Shown in pieces: positions 51,554 through 59,049 of a stretch of DNA of 64,000 nucleotides. Each line of letters starts with the position of its first letter. Position 1 is the stretch's first letter. This DNA comes from Mucilaginibacter yixingensis. Lineage in GTDB: Bacteria > Bacteroidota > Bacteroidia > Sphingobacteriales > Sphingobacteriaceae. The stretch covers positions 4,526,001 to 4,590,000 of the forward strand of contig NZ_CP160205.1 of NCBI RefSeq assembly GCF_041080815.1, written 5' to 3'. The notes below the pieces were generated by a model. That model saw only the letters and a program-made list of their open reading frames with translations. It was not told the origin of the DNA and searched no databases. A program made the position numbers and the translations under genes.

Positions 51554-52369
51554 TTACAGATAAAGGATTGCGATAAGCAACATAACACGATACAACACCC
51601 AGCTTACACTTAACCAACCGCTCAAAGCCAATAGTTTAATACGCCTGATGTGTTCCAGCAGCATCAATCCGGCAATCAGCATAAAATAGATAAAGTAGAA
51701 CACTACCGGTAAACTGATGAAATGTGCTATCAGCAAAGCAGGCAGCAATGCCAGCGCACCGGCCATAGAAATGGTCATCATGTTGCCCAGGTAATCCCAG
51801 CGTTTGTGTTTGGCCAGCAGCAAAACCGCTATGCTTTGAAAAATGATTTGTCCGCCGCAGATCAGGTATTCGCGATAAGCGTTTCCTGTCGGGATGGCGC
51901 CGTGGAATAGCGCATTATATCGCGTTAGCAGAAAACCCACGCACAACCAGGTAAACAATAAGTAGGCTATACGATACCCTAATCTAAAATCGGGCTGCAT
52001 GCTGCCCGGCACAGTTTTTACCGGAATAATTACTTTGCGGTTATAGCTTACAAATGCATATACCTTACTCATTAACCAGGTAAACCAGCCGGCATTGAAC
52101 AGTGGCTTAAAAACCGGCATGGCATTGCCAATTACTTTAAATAAGCTGCGAATGCCATAGGTAACCTCGCCGGTTTGGCTGTTCACCAGCGCAATTTCAT
52201 TGATAGCCCGCCGACGATCAACCAGCGGACAAGCCGCCTCTGGCATCTGTTGGTAAGCTGCCCTCCCACCGGCATCCAACATCCCGGTTTTAATAAATGC
52301 CTTGGTATAAGTAGCACACAGCGGGCACTCGGCATCATAAAGTAAAGTATAACCTGCAAGCGTTTTCAT
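51554..52369 (-). CDS. DCC-family (DUF393) thiol-disulfide oxidoreductase-like membrane protein
   Basis: A 271-residue protein. The N-terminal DUF393 domain has LLYDAECPLCATYTKAFIKTG (DxxCPxC, a variant of the DCC motif) and GIRSLFKVIGNAMPVFKP. The C-terminal half carries four or five membrane helices (RIAYLLFTWLCVGFLLT, IIFQSIAVLLLA, ISMAGALALLPALLIAHF, VFYFIYFMLIAGLMLLEHI, VSWVLYRVMLLIAILYL). The CxxC-type site suggests redox activity at the inner membrane. It is the first gene of the operon; the epimerase ATG follows its stop by 4 bp. Confidence 0.88.
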   Translation of the reverse strand: MKTLAGYTLLYDAECPLCATYTKAFIKTGMLDAGGRAAYQQMPEAACPLVDRRRAINEIALVNSQTGEVTYGIRSLFKVIGNAMPVFKPLFNAGWFTWLMSKVYAFVSYNRKVIIPVKTVPGSMQPDFRLGYRIAYLLFTWLCVGFLLTRYNALFHGAIPTGNAYREYLICGGQIIFQSIAVLLLAKHKRWDYLGNMMTISMAGALALLPALLIAHFISLPVVFYFIYFMLIAGLMLLEHIRRIKLLALSGWLSVSWVLYRVMLLIAILYL

Positions 52370-52441
52370 TTTTTTAGATTATAGTGATTGAATTAAGAGC
52401 TCCTTAAGTAGTTAACTCAGGGGCGGTTTCATAAAGCAACT

Positions 52442-52542
52442 TGTCACTGCGAGGAACGAAGCAATCTCATCGCTTATTTATCTATGTGACGAGATTGCTT
52501 CGTCACCCTTCCCTCCTGGCCCCTCCGTTCCTCGCAATGACA
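52442..52542. repeat. Dispersed inverted-repeat element, subfamily A, copy 4
   Basis: TGTCACTGCGAGGAACG at the left, CGTTCCTCGCAATGACA at the right, GAAGCAATCTCATCGC / GTGACGAGATTGCTTCG inside, upstream of the DCC-gene operon. Confidence 0.85.
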
Positions 52543-52629
52543 AAACTGGCAACAAATCCCAAAGCTTGTCAATATGATATATTTCGAATTTTCAGAAAAA
52601 ATTGAAATATATATTCAAAAAAATATAGA

Positions 52630-53136
52630 CTATTTAAAAATCTTAAAAATAGAGCCCCAGAACCAGTTTTCTTCGGCTTTTAACATAGTTTCTAAAGTGC
52701 GATCTACGTTCTTGGCCAGCTTGTTAATGTCTTTTACCGATGTTTGGAAAGTCTTGTATTCCGGATCTTTCTCATCGCCCTTTACCTCGCCCAACTCTTT
52801 CAGTATTTTCAGGATTGGGTCTAACTCGCGTTTCTTGCGTTCTTGCGCCACCTGACGGGCAATGTACCAGGTGTCTTTCTCGGCGTAGAAATACTCCTTA
52901 CGCTCGCCTGCTTTGTGGCGTTTCTCTACCAACCCCCAACTGATCAGTTCTCGCAGCGTCATGTTGGCGTTACCGCGCGAGATGCTTAGCTGCTCCATAA
53001 TCTCTTCGGTAGTTTGTGGTTCGGCGCTTACCATTAGCAGTGCATGCACCTGGGCCATAGTGCGGTTTATCCCCCACTCGCTTCCCAGTTTGCCCCAGGC
53101 TTCTATAAACCGTTGTTTTGCTTCTGCTAATTCCAC
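52630..53136 (-). CDS. GbsR/MarR-family transcriptional regulator
   Basis: A 168-residue protein starting at GTG 53136 (reads ELAEAKQRFIEAWGKLGSEWGINR after the start residue); a longer frame to 53226 would run through the promoter and palindrome and is rejected. The winged helix is AQVHALLMVSAEPQTTEEIMEQLSISRGNANMTLRELISWGLVEKRHKAGERKEYF, as in GbsR-type regulators. A C-terminal helical dimer region follows. A perfect 19-bp inverted repeat lies just upstream and overlaps the promoter -33 box, so autoregulation is likely. No osmolyte genes are nearby, so the regulon is unknown. Confidence 0.9.
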   Translation of the reverse strand: MELAEAKQRFIEAWGKLGSEWGINRTMAQVHALLMVSAEPQTTEEIMEQLSISRGNANMTLRELISWGLVEKRHKAGERKEYFYAEKDTWYIARQVAQERKKRELDPILKILKELGEVKGDEKDPEYKTFQTSVKDINKLAKNVDRTLETMLKAEENWFWGSIFKIFK

Positions 53137-53140
53137 GATG

Positions 53141-53170
53141 CAAATGTAATAAACTATTTGAACTTTCAAA
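53141..53170 (-). promoter_or_regulatory. Promoter of the GbsR/MarR gene
   Basis: On the minus strand, TTTG (53167-53170) and TACATTTG (53141-53148) with an 18-bp spacer. The -7 box ends 4 bp before the GTG start, so the transcript would be leaderless or nearly so. Confidence 0.6.
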
Positions 53171-53202
53171 AAATAATGAAAGTTTATTTTTTGAAAGTTC
53201 AA
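53158..53202. promoter_or_regulatory. Perfect 19-bp inverted repeat upstream of the GbsR/MarR gene
   Basis: TTGAACTTTCAAAAAATAA (53158-53176) and its exact complement (53184-53202) around a 7-bp centre. Each arm holds a TTGAACTTTCAA-like half palindrome, so it may bind two dimers. It covers the -33 box. Confidence 0.75.
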
Positions 53203-53283
53203 TCTACCATTTAAGGGTTTCTGCACTATTACTTGAGTTTATATTTTACACGTTCTGTAGCCCGCTCATTGCCGCGGCGGCTA

Positions 53284-53776
53284 GTTACTTTTTGCTTGAT
53301 CAAAAAGTAACCCAAAAATCAAGTCAGAACAATCCTTCCGCCCGCCCTGCGATTTTTTATTCTCGCACAGCTCGATAAAAAATTGGCATTCCCGCCAGCG
53401 CTGGCCCGGTGTTCTGACAGGCTCATGCTCTTAGTCTATCTTGAACTATGATTCATAAGATTTTTAGGATGCCTGTTAGAACTCATATCCTTAAAATCAT
53501 TTGAATTCTAAAAATCTTGCTTCAAGATCAACCAATAGTGTGGTGGCCGACAGCGGGTAGCTTCTGGGAGAAATCAGGCAGAACAAGCTGGAGTGTGCGG
53601 CTGCAGAGGGCATTCAGATTGGCACAGAAGGGTAAAAGCCCGTGTGTGGTGCAAGCTGGGTGCCAAACTGCGGCCCTGTGGTTCTGGCTGATTTGCAGGG
53701 CGAAGGCCTGTGCGGCAAAAGAAGCATTTCCGCTGTCTTGATTTTTTGGTTACTTTTTGATCAAGCAAAAAGTAAC
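53284..53776. mobile_element. 493-bp element with 40-bp palindromic terminal inverted repeats
   Basis: The ends 53284-53323 and 53737-53776 are inverted copies with 39 of 40 bases equal. Each end contains an inner palindrome, GTTACTTTTTGCTTGATCAA and so on to GTAAC. The GC-rich centre has short frames on both strands (for example 53517-53741) without recognisable domains. It looks like a non-autonomous transposon-like repeat, similar to GTTACTTTTTG repeats I know to be frequent in Bacteroidetes genomes. Confidence 0.72.
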
Positions 53777-54000
53777 GAGCCCTCCCGCGCGATTGAGCGG
53801 GACTGAAGAACCAAATTGAACAAACCAATCATAATAGCAACATCAAAACATAAGCTACTGAAACAGATTTGTTGTGAAGCAGCCAATCCACTACCTAAAT
53901 TATTTTTCAAAATTTCTCTTCTTCGGGTGTAACCTCATCAAAAAACACGTCGTCATAACACCAACAATTGACTAAAATATTAACAGTAAAATATAAAAAA

Positions 54001-54375
54001 ATGGAAACCGAGAACTTAGGAATACTGGCAGGCATACTCATCCCAACCGCATTTTTTGCCATGGTATTTGGCATTGTTTACCTGGGCACACGCCAACGAC
54101 TGGCGATGATTGAGCGCGGCATGGACCCACGATCGCACAAACCACACCCTGCTCCTTACCGTAATCTAACCTGGGGATTGTTATTGATTGGCGCGGGCCT
54201 GGGTATGTTCCTGGCCTATCTGCTTAGCCACACCTCACTGAAAGGCGATGATGACAACGCATTCTTCTTGTACGTAGCGCTGGTGGCCATCTTCGGCGGT
54301 TTGGGATTGTTTACCTCCTATCGCATTGAAAAGAAGGAAGTGCTGGACAAGAATCCGCAATACTTTGAACAATAG
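54001..54375 (+). CDS. Small membrane protein, DUF6249-like
   Basis: A 124-residue protein starting METENLGILAGILIPTAFFAMVFGIVYL; a TTG at 53968 would add eleven residues of AT-rich leader and is rejected. It has three membrane helices (about 7-28, 56-75, 87-106), with the conserved cytoplasmic loop TRQRLAMIERGMDPRSHKP between the first two and GGLGLFTSYRIEKKE at the end. This pattern is common in Bacteroidetes next to sigma factors or regulators; the function is not known. No clear neighbour relation here. Confidence 0.8.
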   Translation: METENLGILAGILIPTAFFAMVFGIVYLGTRQRLAMIERGMDPRSHKPHPAPYRNLTWGLLLIGAGLGMFLAYLLSHTSLKGDDDNAFFLYVALVAIFGGLGLFTSYRIEKKEVLDKNPQYFEQ

Positions 54376-54442
54376 TATTTAAAGTATGGCACGCATAAGG
54401 GTGACGGTGAAAGCCGATCGCTTTTCTGCGTTTCACCACTTT

Positions 54443-54958
54443 CTAGGCGTATCGCTCTTTTAATATATGTGCGTGGTGTAACTCATGACCAAGCATCATG
54501 TAAGCCAGCGCCCTAACCGATACTGGCCTGCCATTGGCTGAACCAATACGATCGGCCTGCTCTGTGGTTAATGAGCGTAGCAACCACACGCTGGCTGCAC
54601 GCACGGCCTTGTATTCTTCCAACAGATCTGTCATCTCTCTGGCATCTGCATTACCGTTAGCAGTGTAATCGTTTTCGCTAAAACCAGGCAAATTTTGTTG
54701 CTCGTCACGGGCAACGCACATCGCACGATAAGCAAACACACGTTCAGTATCGATCATATGCAGTAACACCTCTTTTAGCGTCCACTTATCGTCGGCGTAG
54801 CGGTAATTGCCTTTTGCCGCATACAGACCAGTAAACAACTTTACCGTTTCCGGCTGCTGATTGGCCAGGGCGGCCACCACATCATCAAATACAATAGCAC
54901 GGTTAATGTAGGTTTCGGCAAAAGCCGCGTACTCGTTGGGTTGAGGTTTAGCTATCAT
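54443..54958 (-). CDS. DinB-family four-helix protein
   Basis: A 171-residue protein with the DinB/YfiT metal-site pattern: KWTLKEVLLHMIDTERVFAYRAM (first His, about 67) and the C-terminal MMLGHELHHAHILKERY (two His). Members bind a divalent metal and some act as thiol-dependent S-transferases, often using bacillithiol; bshA in the same window shows that this cell should make bacillithiol, so a bacillithiol-transferase role is possible. Its start shares one base with the stop of the histidine kinase gene (TGATG), so translation is coupled. Confidence 0.9.
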   Translation of the reverse strand: MIAKPQPNEYAAFAETYINRAIVFDDVVAALANQQPETVKLFTGLYAAKGNYRYADDKWTLKEVLLHMIDTERVFAYRAMCVARDEQQNLPGFSENDYTANGNADAREMTDLLEEYKAVRAASVWLLRSLTTEQADRIGSANGRPVSVRALAYMMLGHELHHAHILKERYA

Positions 54959-56172
54959 CAGTTTAAACTTTTTAATAAAATACGGAATGTGGTGCCTTTA
55001 CCCAGCTCAGAATCGCGCACAAAGATCTGGCCTTCGTGGTAATTTTCTATAATACGCTTGGTGAGCGAGAGACCCAATCCCCAACCACGTTTACGGGTGG
55101 TATATCCAGGCTGAAACACGGTAGCAAACTTAGAACGCGGTATCCCCTTCCCGGTATCGGTTACATCAATAATTACTTGCTTTTTGCCAGGACTAATTTC
55201 AACCGTTATAGATCCCGGACCAGTTATCGCGTTCACCGCATTTTTTAACAGGTTTTCAATCACCCAGTCAAACAGCGGAATATTTAACCCGGCCAGTAAT
55301 TCAGGGTCGCCATGTACCTCAAAGTTGATCTTGTCGCTCACGCGTATCCTGAAGTAATCAACAAACTCCTGCACCGCATTATAAACCGAATGCGGCACCA
55401 ATTGCGGTTTTGAACCGATTTTGGAGAAACGATCTGCCACTATTTCCAATCGCTGCACATCATTCTCCATCTCCAGTATCAACTGATCTTCCTCCGCATT
55501 AAACTTGTCTTTCAACAGCTCAATCCAGGCCATCAGCGATGATATCGGCGTCCCCAACTGGTGGGCAGTCTCTTTAGCCAAACCCACCCAAACCTGATTT
55601 TGCTCAGACCGCCGCGACGAACTGAACACCGCGTAAGCCAGCAACAGAAAGATGGCAATAACAGACAGCTGCACATAAGGGAAGTATTTTAACTGCGTTA
55701 ACAGCGGCGAATCCTGATAATATACCAACCAGTAGCCTTTGCCTCCCATTGGTATCGGCATTTTAATAGGCTCATGCTGGGATTTCATAGTGGCCAGCTC
55801 CGCCTCAAAATACCGAGGATCGTACTGCAATTTTTTCTTGCCCGGTTCTACTACCTCACCAATATCCTGAATAAAGGTTTTGGTACTGTCTAAACCCTTG
55901 CTGGATATAAATTCGCCCCGCTCATCGGTAATAATGGCCGGCACCTGCGAGCTATCGCGCACGGCGAAAACGTAGTTCAGAAAATCGTTATCGTCCGACG
56001 CCAGCACCTGTTTCATACTCATGGCCCAAACCTGCGCACGCGTACGCTCAGACTTGGCTATGTTCTTTGCCAGATAGTTAGTATAAAAAAGCGACCCGCA
56101 CACAATCACCACCGCAAACGCAAAGAGGAGGTATTTCCAGGTTTTTTTCTGTTGGTAAGGATTAAACAGCAT
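54958..56172 (-). CDS. Membrane sensor histidine kinase
   Basis: A 404-residue protein with two membrane helices (about 13-31 and 167-184) enclosing a periplasmic sensor of about 135 residues. The H-box is LAKETAHQLGTPISSLMAW (His 204), a Bacteroidetes variant, followed by the N-box WVIENLLKNAVNA, G1 DVTDTGKGIPR and G2 KRGWGLGLSLTKRIIENYH. No HAMP domain is obvious. No response regulator is adjacent, so it is an orphan kinase; the coupled gene encodes a DinB protein. The signal is unknown. Confidence 0.94.
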   Translation of the reverse strand: MLFNPYQQKKTWKYLLFAFAVVIVCGSLFYTNYLAKNIAKSERTRAQVWAMSMKQVLASDDNDFLNYVFAVRDSSQVPAIITDERGEFISSKGLDSTKTFIQDIGEVVEPGKKKLQYDPRYFEAELATMKSQHEPIKMPIPMGGKGYWLVYYQDSPLLTQLKYFPYVQLSVIAIFLLLAYAVFSSSRRSEQNQVWVGLAKETAHQLGTPISSLMAWIELLKDKFNAEEDQLILEMENDVQRLEIVADRFSKIGSKPQLVPHSVYNAVQEFVDYFRIRVSDKINFEVHGDPELLAGLNIPLFDWVIENLLKNAVNAITGPGSITVEISPGKKQVIIDVTDTGKGIPRSKFATVFQPGYTTRKRGWGLGLSLTKRIIENYHEGQIFVRDSELGKGTTFRILLKSLN

Positions 56173-56177
56173 GTATT

Positions 56178-56355
56178 TTCAAAGATATGTTTTAGTCGGG
56201 AAGTCGGAAAGTCTGAAAGTCCGAAAGAAAAAAGGTTCTAAATGGATTCATATTTCCAGTATATCGCAGCGGTTTTATTTAATTTAGCTCTCGGACTTCC
56301 GGTTCTCCCAACTTTCAAACTTCCCGACTTTCGGACTTTCCTGACTTCCTGACTA
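56178..56355. repeat. GTCGGGAAGTC-type inverted short repeats between the kinase gene and gltX
   Basis: GTCGGGAAGTCGGAAAGTC and CTGAAAGTCCGAAAG at the left, GACTTTCGGACTTTCC and AACTTCCCGACTTTC at the right can pair over about 35 bp. The repeated 8-mer-like units GGAAAGTC / GACTTTCC resemble a slippage-prone satellite. Confidence 0.6.
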
Positions 56356-56361
56356 ATTCCC

Positions 56362-56369
56362 TATCTTTG
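56362..56369 (+). promoter_or_regulatory. -7 promoter box of gltX
   Basis: TATCTTTG matches TAnnTTTG and ends 8 bp before the gltX start, giving a leader of only a few nucleotides. Confidence 0.55.
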
Positions 56370-56377
56370 CCCCCATC

Positions 56378-57898
56378 ATGACAGCTACTAAAGTTAGGGT
56401 ACGTTTTGCACCAAGTCCAACAGGTGGTTTGCACCTGGGTGGTGTGCGTACCGTGCTATTCAATTATCTTTTTGCCCGCAAAAATGGCGGCGATTTTGTT
56501 TTACGTATTGAGGATACCGATCAGACCCGCTACGTTGAGGGTGCTGAGCAATATATTATGGACTGCCTGAAATGGTGCGGCCTTAACCCGGACGAGAGTC
56601 CGCTGGTGGGTGGCCCGTTTGCGCCATACCGCCAGAGTGAGCGCAAAGCGCTTTACCGCGAGTATGCAGAACGCCTGGTAATGCAGGGCCATGCCTACTA
56701 TGCTTTTGATACGCCCGAAGAACTGGAACAAAACCGTAAAGAGATTGCCAACTTTCAGTACGGTCAGGCCTATCGTGAAACACTGCGCAACTCATTAACA
56801 CTTTCAGAGCATGAAGTTGACCAGTTATTGGATGCAGGCACCCCTCATGTCATCCGCATTAAAATGCCAACGGATGAACATGTTGGTTTTGACGATCTGA
56901 TTCGCGGTCATGTAAGTTTTGACACCAATCTGGTTGATGATAAAGTGTTATTGAAGGCAGATGGTATGCCTACCTATCACCTGGCTGTGGTGGTTGATGA
57001 TTACCTGATGCAGATTACCCACGCCTTCCGCGGCGACGAATGGCTGCCATCGGCCCCCGTACATCTGCTGTTATGGAAATACCTGGGCTGGTACGAGCAC
57101 ATGCCTAAATGGGCACACTTACCGCTGATCTTGAAACCAGACGGACACGGCAAGCTGAGCAAACGCGACGGTGCACGCCTGGGTTTCCCAGTGTTTGCCA
57201 TGAACTGGTTTGATGCTAAAAGCGGTGAACTGACACCGGGTTTCCGCGAGCTGGGCTTTTTGCCCGAAGCTTTTGTGAATCTGCTGGCCATGCTGGGCTG
57301 GAACGACGGTACCGACCAGGAAATTTTCTCGCTGGATGAACTGATAGAGAAATTCTCATTGGAGCGAGTAAGCAAAGCCGGCGCCAAGTTTGATTTTGAA
57401 AAAGCAAAATGGTATAACGCCGAGTGGATCAAGAAACAAGATGCCGGCAAGCTGAAGCCATTGGTTGCTGCAACCCTGACTGAAAAAGGCATCGAAATAA
57501 CTAACGATGATTATTTGCTGCAGGTAATTAACCTGGTGAAAGACCGCTGCACACTGCTGCCAGACTTCTATCAGCAGAGTGCTTATTTCTTCGCGGCTCC
57601 TGCAGAGTATGATCTGAATGCAGTAAAACCAAAATGGACCGATGCAAAGACAGCTTTCTTTAAAGAACTGTCAGACAAAATACAGGCCCTGCCTGTTCTT
57701 GAAGCCCATCCGTTTGAGGAGCAATTTAAAGCCTTTACCGAAGAAAAAGGCTTTAAAACCGGCGATGTGATGCTGCCATTCCGCATAATGCTGGTAGGTG
57801 GCAAGTTTGGCCCGCATGTTTTTGATATTGCAGCCACACTGGGTAAAGACGAAACGATTAAAAGAATTGCCCTGGCGCTGGAAGCGTTTACGGCGTAA
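56378..57898 (+). CDS. gltX: Glutamyl-tRNA synthetase
   Basis: A 506-residue class I aminoacyl-tRNA synthetase with the HIGH-type motif RFAPSPTGGLHLGGVRTVLFNYLFAR (about 8-33), FVLRIEDTDQTRYV, GMPTYHLAVVVDDYLMQITHAFRGDEWLPSAP, and the KMSKS-type LSKRDGARLGFPVF (about 260). The C-terminal anticodon-binding domain is complete. It charges tRNA-Glu, and in organisms lacking GlnRS also tRNA-Gln. The start lies just after a promoter box, so the mRNA has almost no leader. Confidence 0.97.
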   Translation: MTATKVRVRFAPSPTGGLHLGGVRTVLFNYLFARKNGGDFVLRIEDTDQTRYVEGAEQYIMDCLKWCGLNPDESPLVGGPFAPYRQSERKALYREYAERLVMQGHAYYAFDTPEELEQNRKEIANFQYGQAYRETLRNSLTLSEHEVDQLLDAGTPHVIRIKMPTDEHVGFDDLIRGHVSFDTNLVDDKVLLKADGMPTYHLAVVVDDYLMQITHAFRGDEWLPSAPVHLLLWKYLGWYEHMPKWAHLPLILKPDGHGKLSKRDGARLGFPVFAMNWFDAKSGELTPGFRELGFLPEAFVNLLAMLGWNDGTDQEIFSLDELIEKFSLERVSKAGAKFDFEKAKWYNAEWIKKQDAGKLKPLVAATLTEKGIEITNDDYLLQVINLVKDRCTLLPDFYQQSAYFFAAPAEYDLNAVKPKWTDAKTAFFKELSDKIQALPVLEAHPFEEQFKAFTEEKGFKTGDVMLPFRIMLVGGKFGPHVFDIAATLGKDETIKRIALALEAFTA

Positions 57899-57906
57899 CT
57901 ATTTGT

Positions 57907-57938
57907 CAAACAATGTCTAAACATTTAGACATTGTTTG
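57907..57938. promoter_or_regulatory. Perfect 15-bp inverted repeat, operator candidate of the toxin-antitoxin pair
   Basis: CAAACAATGTCTAAA (57907-57921) and TTTAGACATTGTTTG (57924-57938) around CA. It begins 8 bp after the gltX stop and lies immediately upstream of the -7 box, so it fits both an autoregulatory operator and a gltX terminator (no long T-run). Confidence 0.65.
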
Positions 57939-57940
57939 AT

Positions 57941-57948
57941 TATATTTG
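57941..57948 (+). promoter_or_regulatory. -7 promoter box of the antitoxin-toxin pair
   Basis: TATATTTG matches TAnnTTTG and ends 4 bp before ATG 57953, so the transcript should be leaderless. Confidence 0.6.
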
Positions 57949-57952
57949 GATT

Positions 57953-58183
57953 ATGGCGGCAGAAATCGAATCATCTGGAAATTTAAATGAGCAGCAGGTT
58001 ATCATGCTTAGGCTGCTCAAAAATCCTTTACCCGAAGAGGATTTTTTACAGATGCGCAAACTTGCAGTCAAATTGCTGTCAAAGAAACTGGATGAGGTAA
58101 TCGGCAATTGGGAGGAAAAACAAAATATCACCAGTAAAGATTACAAAAATCTAGGCGAAGGACACTTTCGCTCAAAGTCGTAG
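57953..58183 (+). CDS. Probable antitoxin of a PIN-domain toxin
   Basis: A 76-residue protein from ATG 57953 (MAAEIESSGNLNEQQVIMLR); an upstream TTG at 57932 lies in the palindrome and is rejected. It is short and helical, with QQVIMLRLLKNPLPEEDFLQMRKLAVKLLSKKLDEVIGNWEE, a pattern seen in small proteins encoded before PIN toxins in Bacteroidetes. A membrane segment is absent. It is 9 bp upstream of the PIN gene and preceded by a promoter and palindrome, the usual TA arrangement. Antitoxin function is inferred from position and size. Confidence 0.75.
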   Translation: MAAEIESSGNLNEQQVIMLRLLKNPLPEEDFLQMRKLAVKLLSKKLDEVIGNWEEKQNITSKDYKNLGEGHFRSKS

Positions 58184-58192
58184 CCTACGGCA

Positions 58193-58597
58193 ATGAAGAT
58201 CGTATTAGATTCTAACATTCTTGTATCTGCCATTGGCAAGCGTAGTCCGTTAAGACCAATCTGGCAGTCTTTTGTTGATGGCAAATATCAACTTATCGTA
58301 TCAGAACATATTTTAAAGGAATATGAAGAGATACTTGAAATCCATTCGGCACCTGGCGCTGTTCAGATCGTGATGGAGATCTTTATTGAAGCCCCTAATG
58401 TTATATCACAAAATATCTACTATAACTGGGATGCTATTATAGCCGATGCTGACGACAATAAGTTTTTTGACGTTGCAATAGCATCAAATGCTGATTTTTT
58501 GGTAACCAACGACAGGCATTTTGATGCAGTAAAAAACAACCCGTTTCCAAAGGTCAAAATCATCAATTCAGATGAGTTTTTAACCCTTCTTCGCTGA
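58193..58597 (+). CDS. PIN-domain ribonuclease toxin (COG1569-type)
   Basis: A 134-residue protein covering one PIN domain. The acidic residues expected for metal binding are in MKIVLDSNILVSAI (Asp 6), LIVSEHILKEYEEIL (Glu) and the C-terminal DADDNKFFDVAIASNADFLVTNDRHF (several Asp). It should cleave RNA, probably tRNA, rRNA or mRNA, when freed from its antitoxin. It overlaps the convergent TfoX-N gene by 18 bp, so both ends are constrained. Confidence 0.9.
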   Translation: MKIVLDSNILVSAIGKRSPLRPIWQSFVDGKYQLIVSEHILKEYEEILEIHSAPGAVQIVMEIFIEAPNVISQNIYYNWDAIIADADDNKFFDVAIASNADFLVTNDRHFDAVKNNPFPKVKIINSDEFLTLLR

Positions 58598-58960
58598 TCC
58601 CTGTTTCTTCAAAGCCTTCTGCTTAGCCTGCGATAGTGGCGCGTGCGGGTTATAATCCAGCGCCAGTTTTACCCAGTGCTGCAGGTTCTCGTGGTTATGC
58701 ATCGAGTCATAGTCTACAAACAGGTAGCTTTTAACAGGCTTACCCTGGTGTACCATCGGCTGGCGACCGTCTTTTCCTATTTCCTGCTCGTACACTTCGG
58801 GGTCTATACGTACCAATAAAGTATCTTTCTTTACGCCGATGCAAACCTTGTCGTTCACCATAAAGCAGAGGCCGCCAAACATCACTTTTTCTTCTACGTT
58901 GTCGGTGCGGTCGGCAATCATTTCGCGTACCTGGTTGGCTATTTTTTCGTCGAAGGGCAT
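58580..58960 (-). CDS. TfoX N-terminal-domain protein
   Basis: A 126-residue protein with the TfoX-N pattern VEEKVMFGGLCFMVNDKVCIGVKKDTLLVRIDPEVYEQ, KSYLFVDYDSMHNHENLQHWVKLALDY and a basic C-terminal tail (KQKALKKQGSAKKG). Only the N-terminal domain is present, as in the many stand-alone versions in Bacteroidetes; the competence role of Sxy/TfoX should not be assumed. It overlaps the PIN gene 3' end. Confidence 0.9.
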   Translation of the reverse strand: MPFDEKIANQVREMIADRTDNVEEKVMFGGLCFMVNDKVCIGVKKDTLLVRIDPEVYEQEIGKDGRQPMVHQGKPVKSYLFVDYDSMHNHENLQHWVKLALDYNPHAPLSQAKQKALKKQGSAKKG

Positions 58961-59049
58961 AAAAGTCAGTTTAAGTGATTATTGATTCATGAGCACGCGG
59001 CACATTCACTGCAACTCAAATTTAAGCATTCAACATTGAAACCATCGGG

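Noticed and set aside
49657..51588. A 643-residue epimerase-membrane protein fusion
   Set aside because: The sequence between the two parts is nonsense in this frame, and one base less in the G tract restores a normal epimerase end with its own stop. The second part has a good start at 50610.
53517..53828. Frames on both strands inside the 493-bp repeat element
   Set aside because: No domain, promoter or start signal; part of the minus frame is just translation of the terminal repeat.
58580..58960. Competence regulator Sxy/TfoX
   Set aside because: Only the N-terminal domain is present, and stand-alone versions are not known to control competence.
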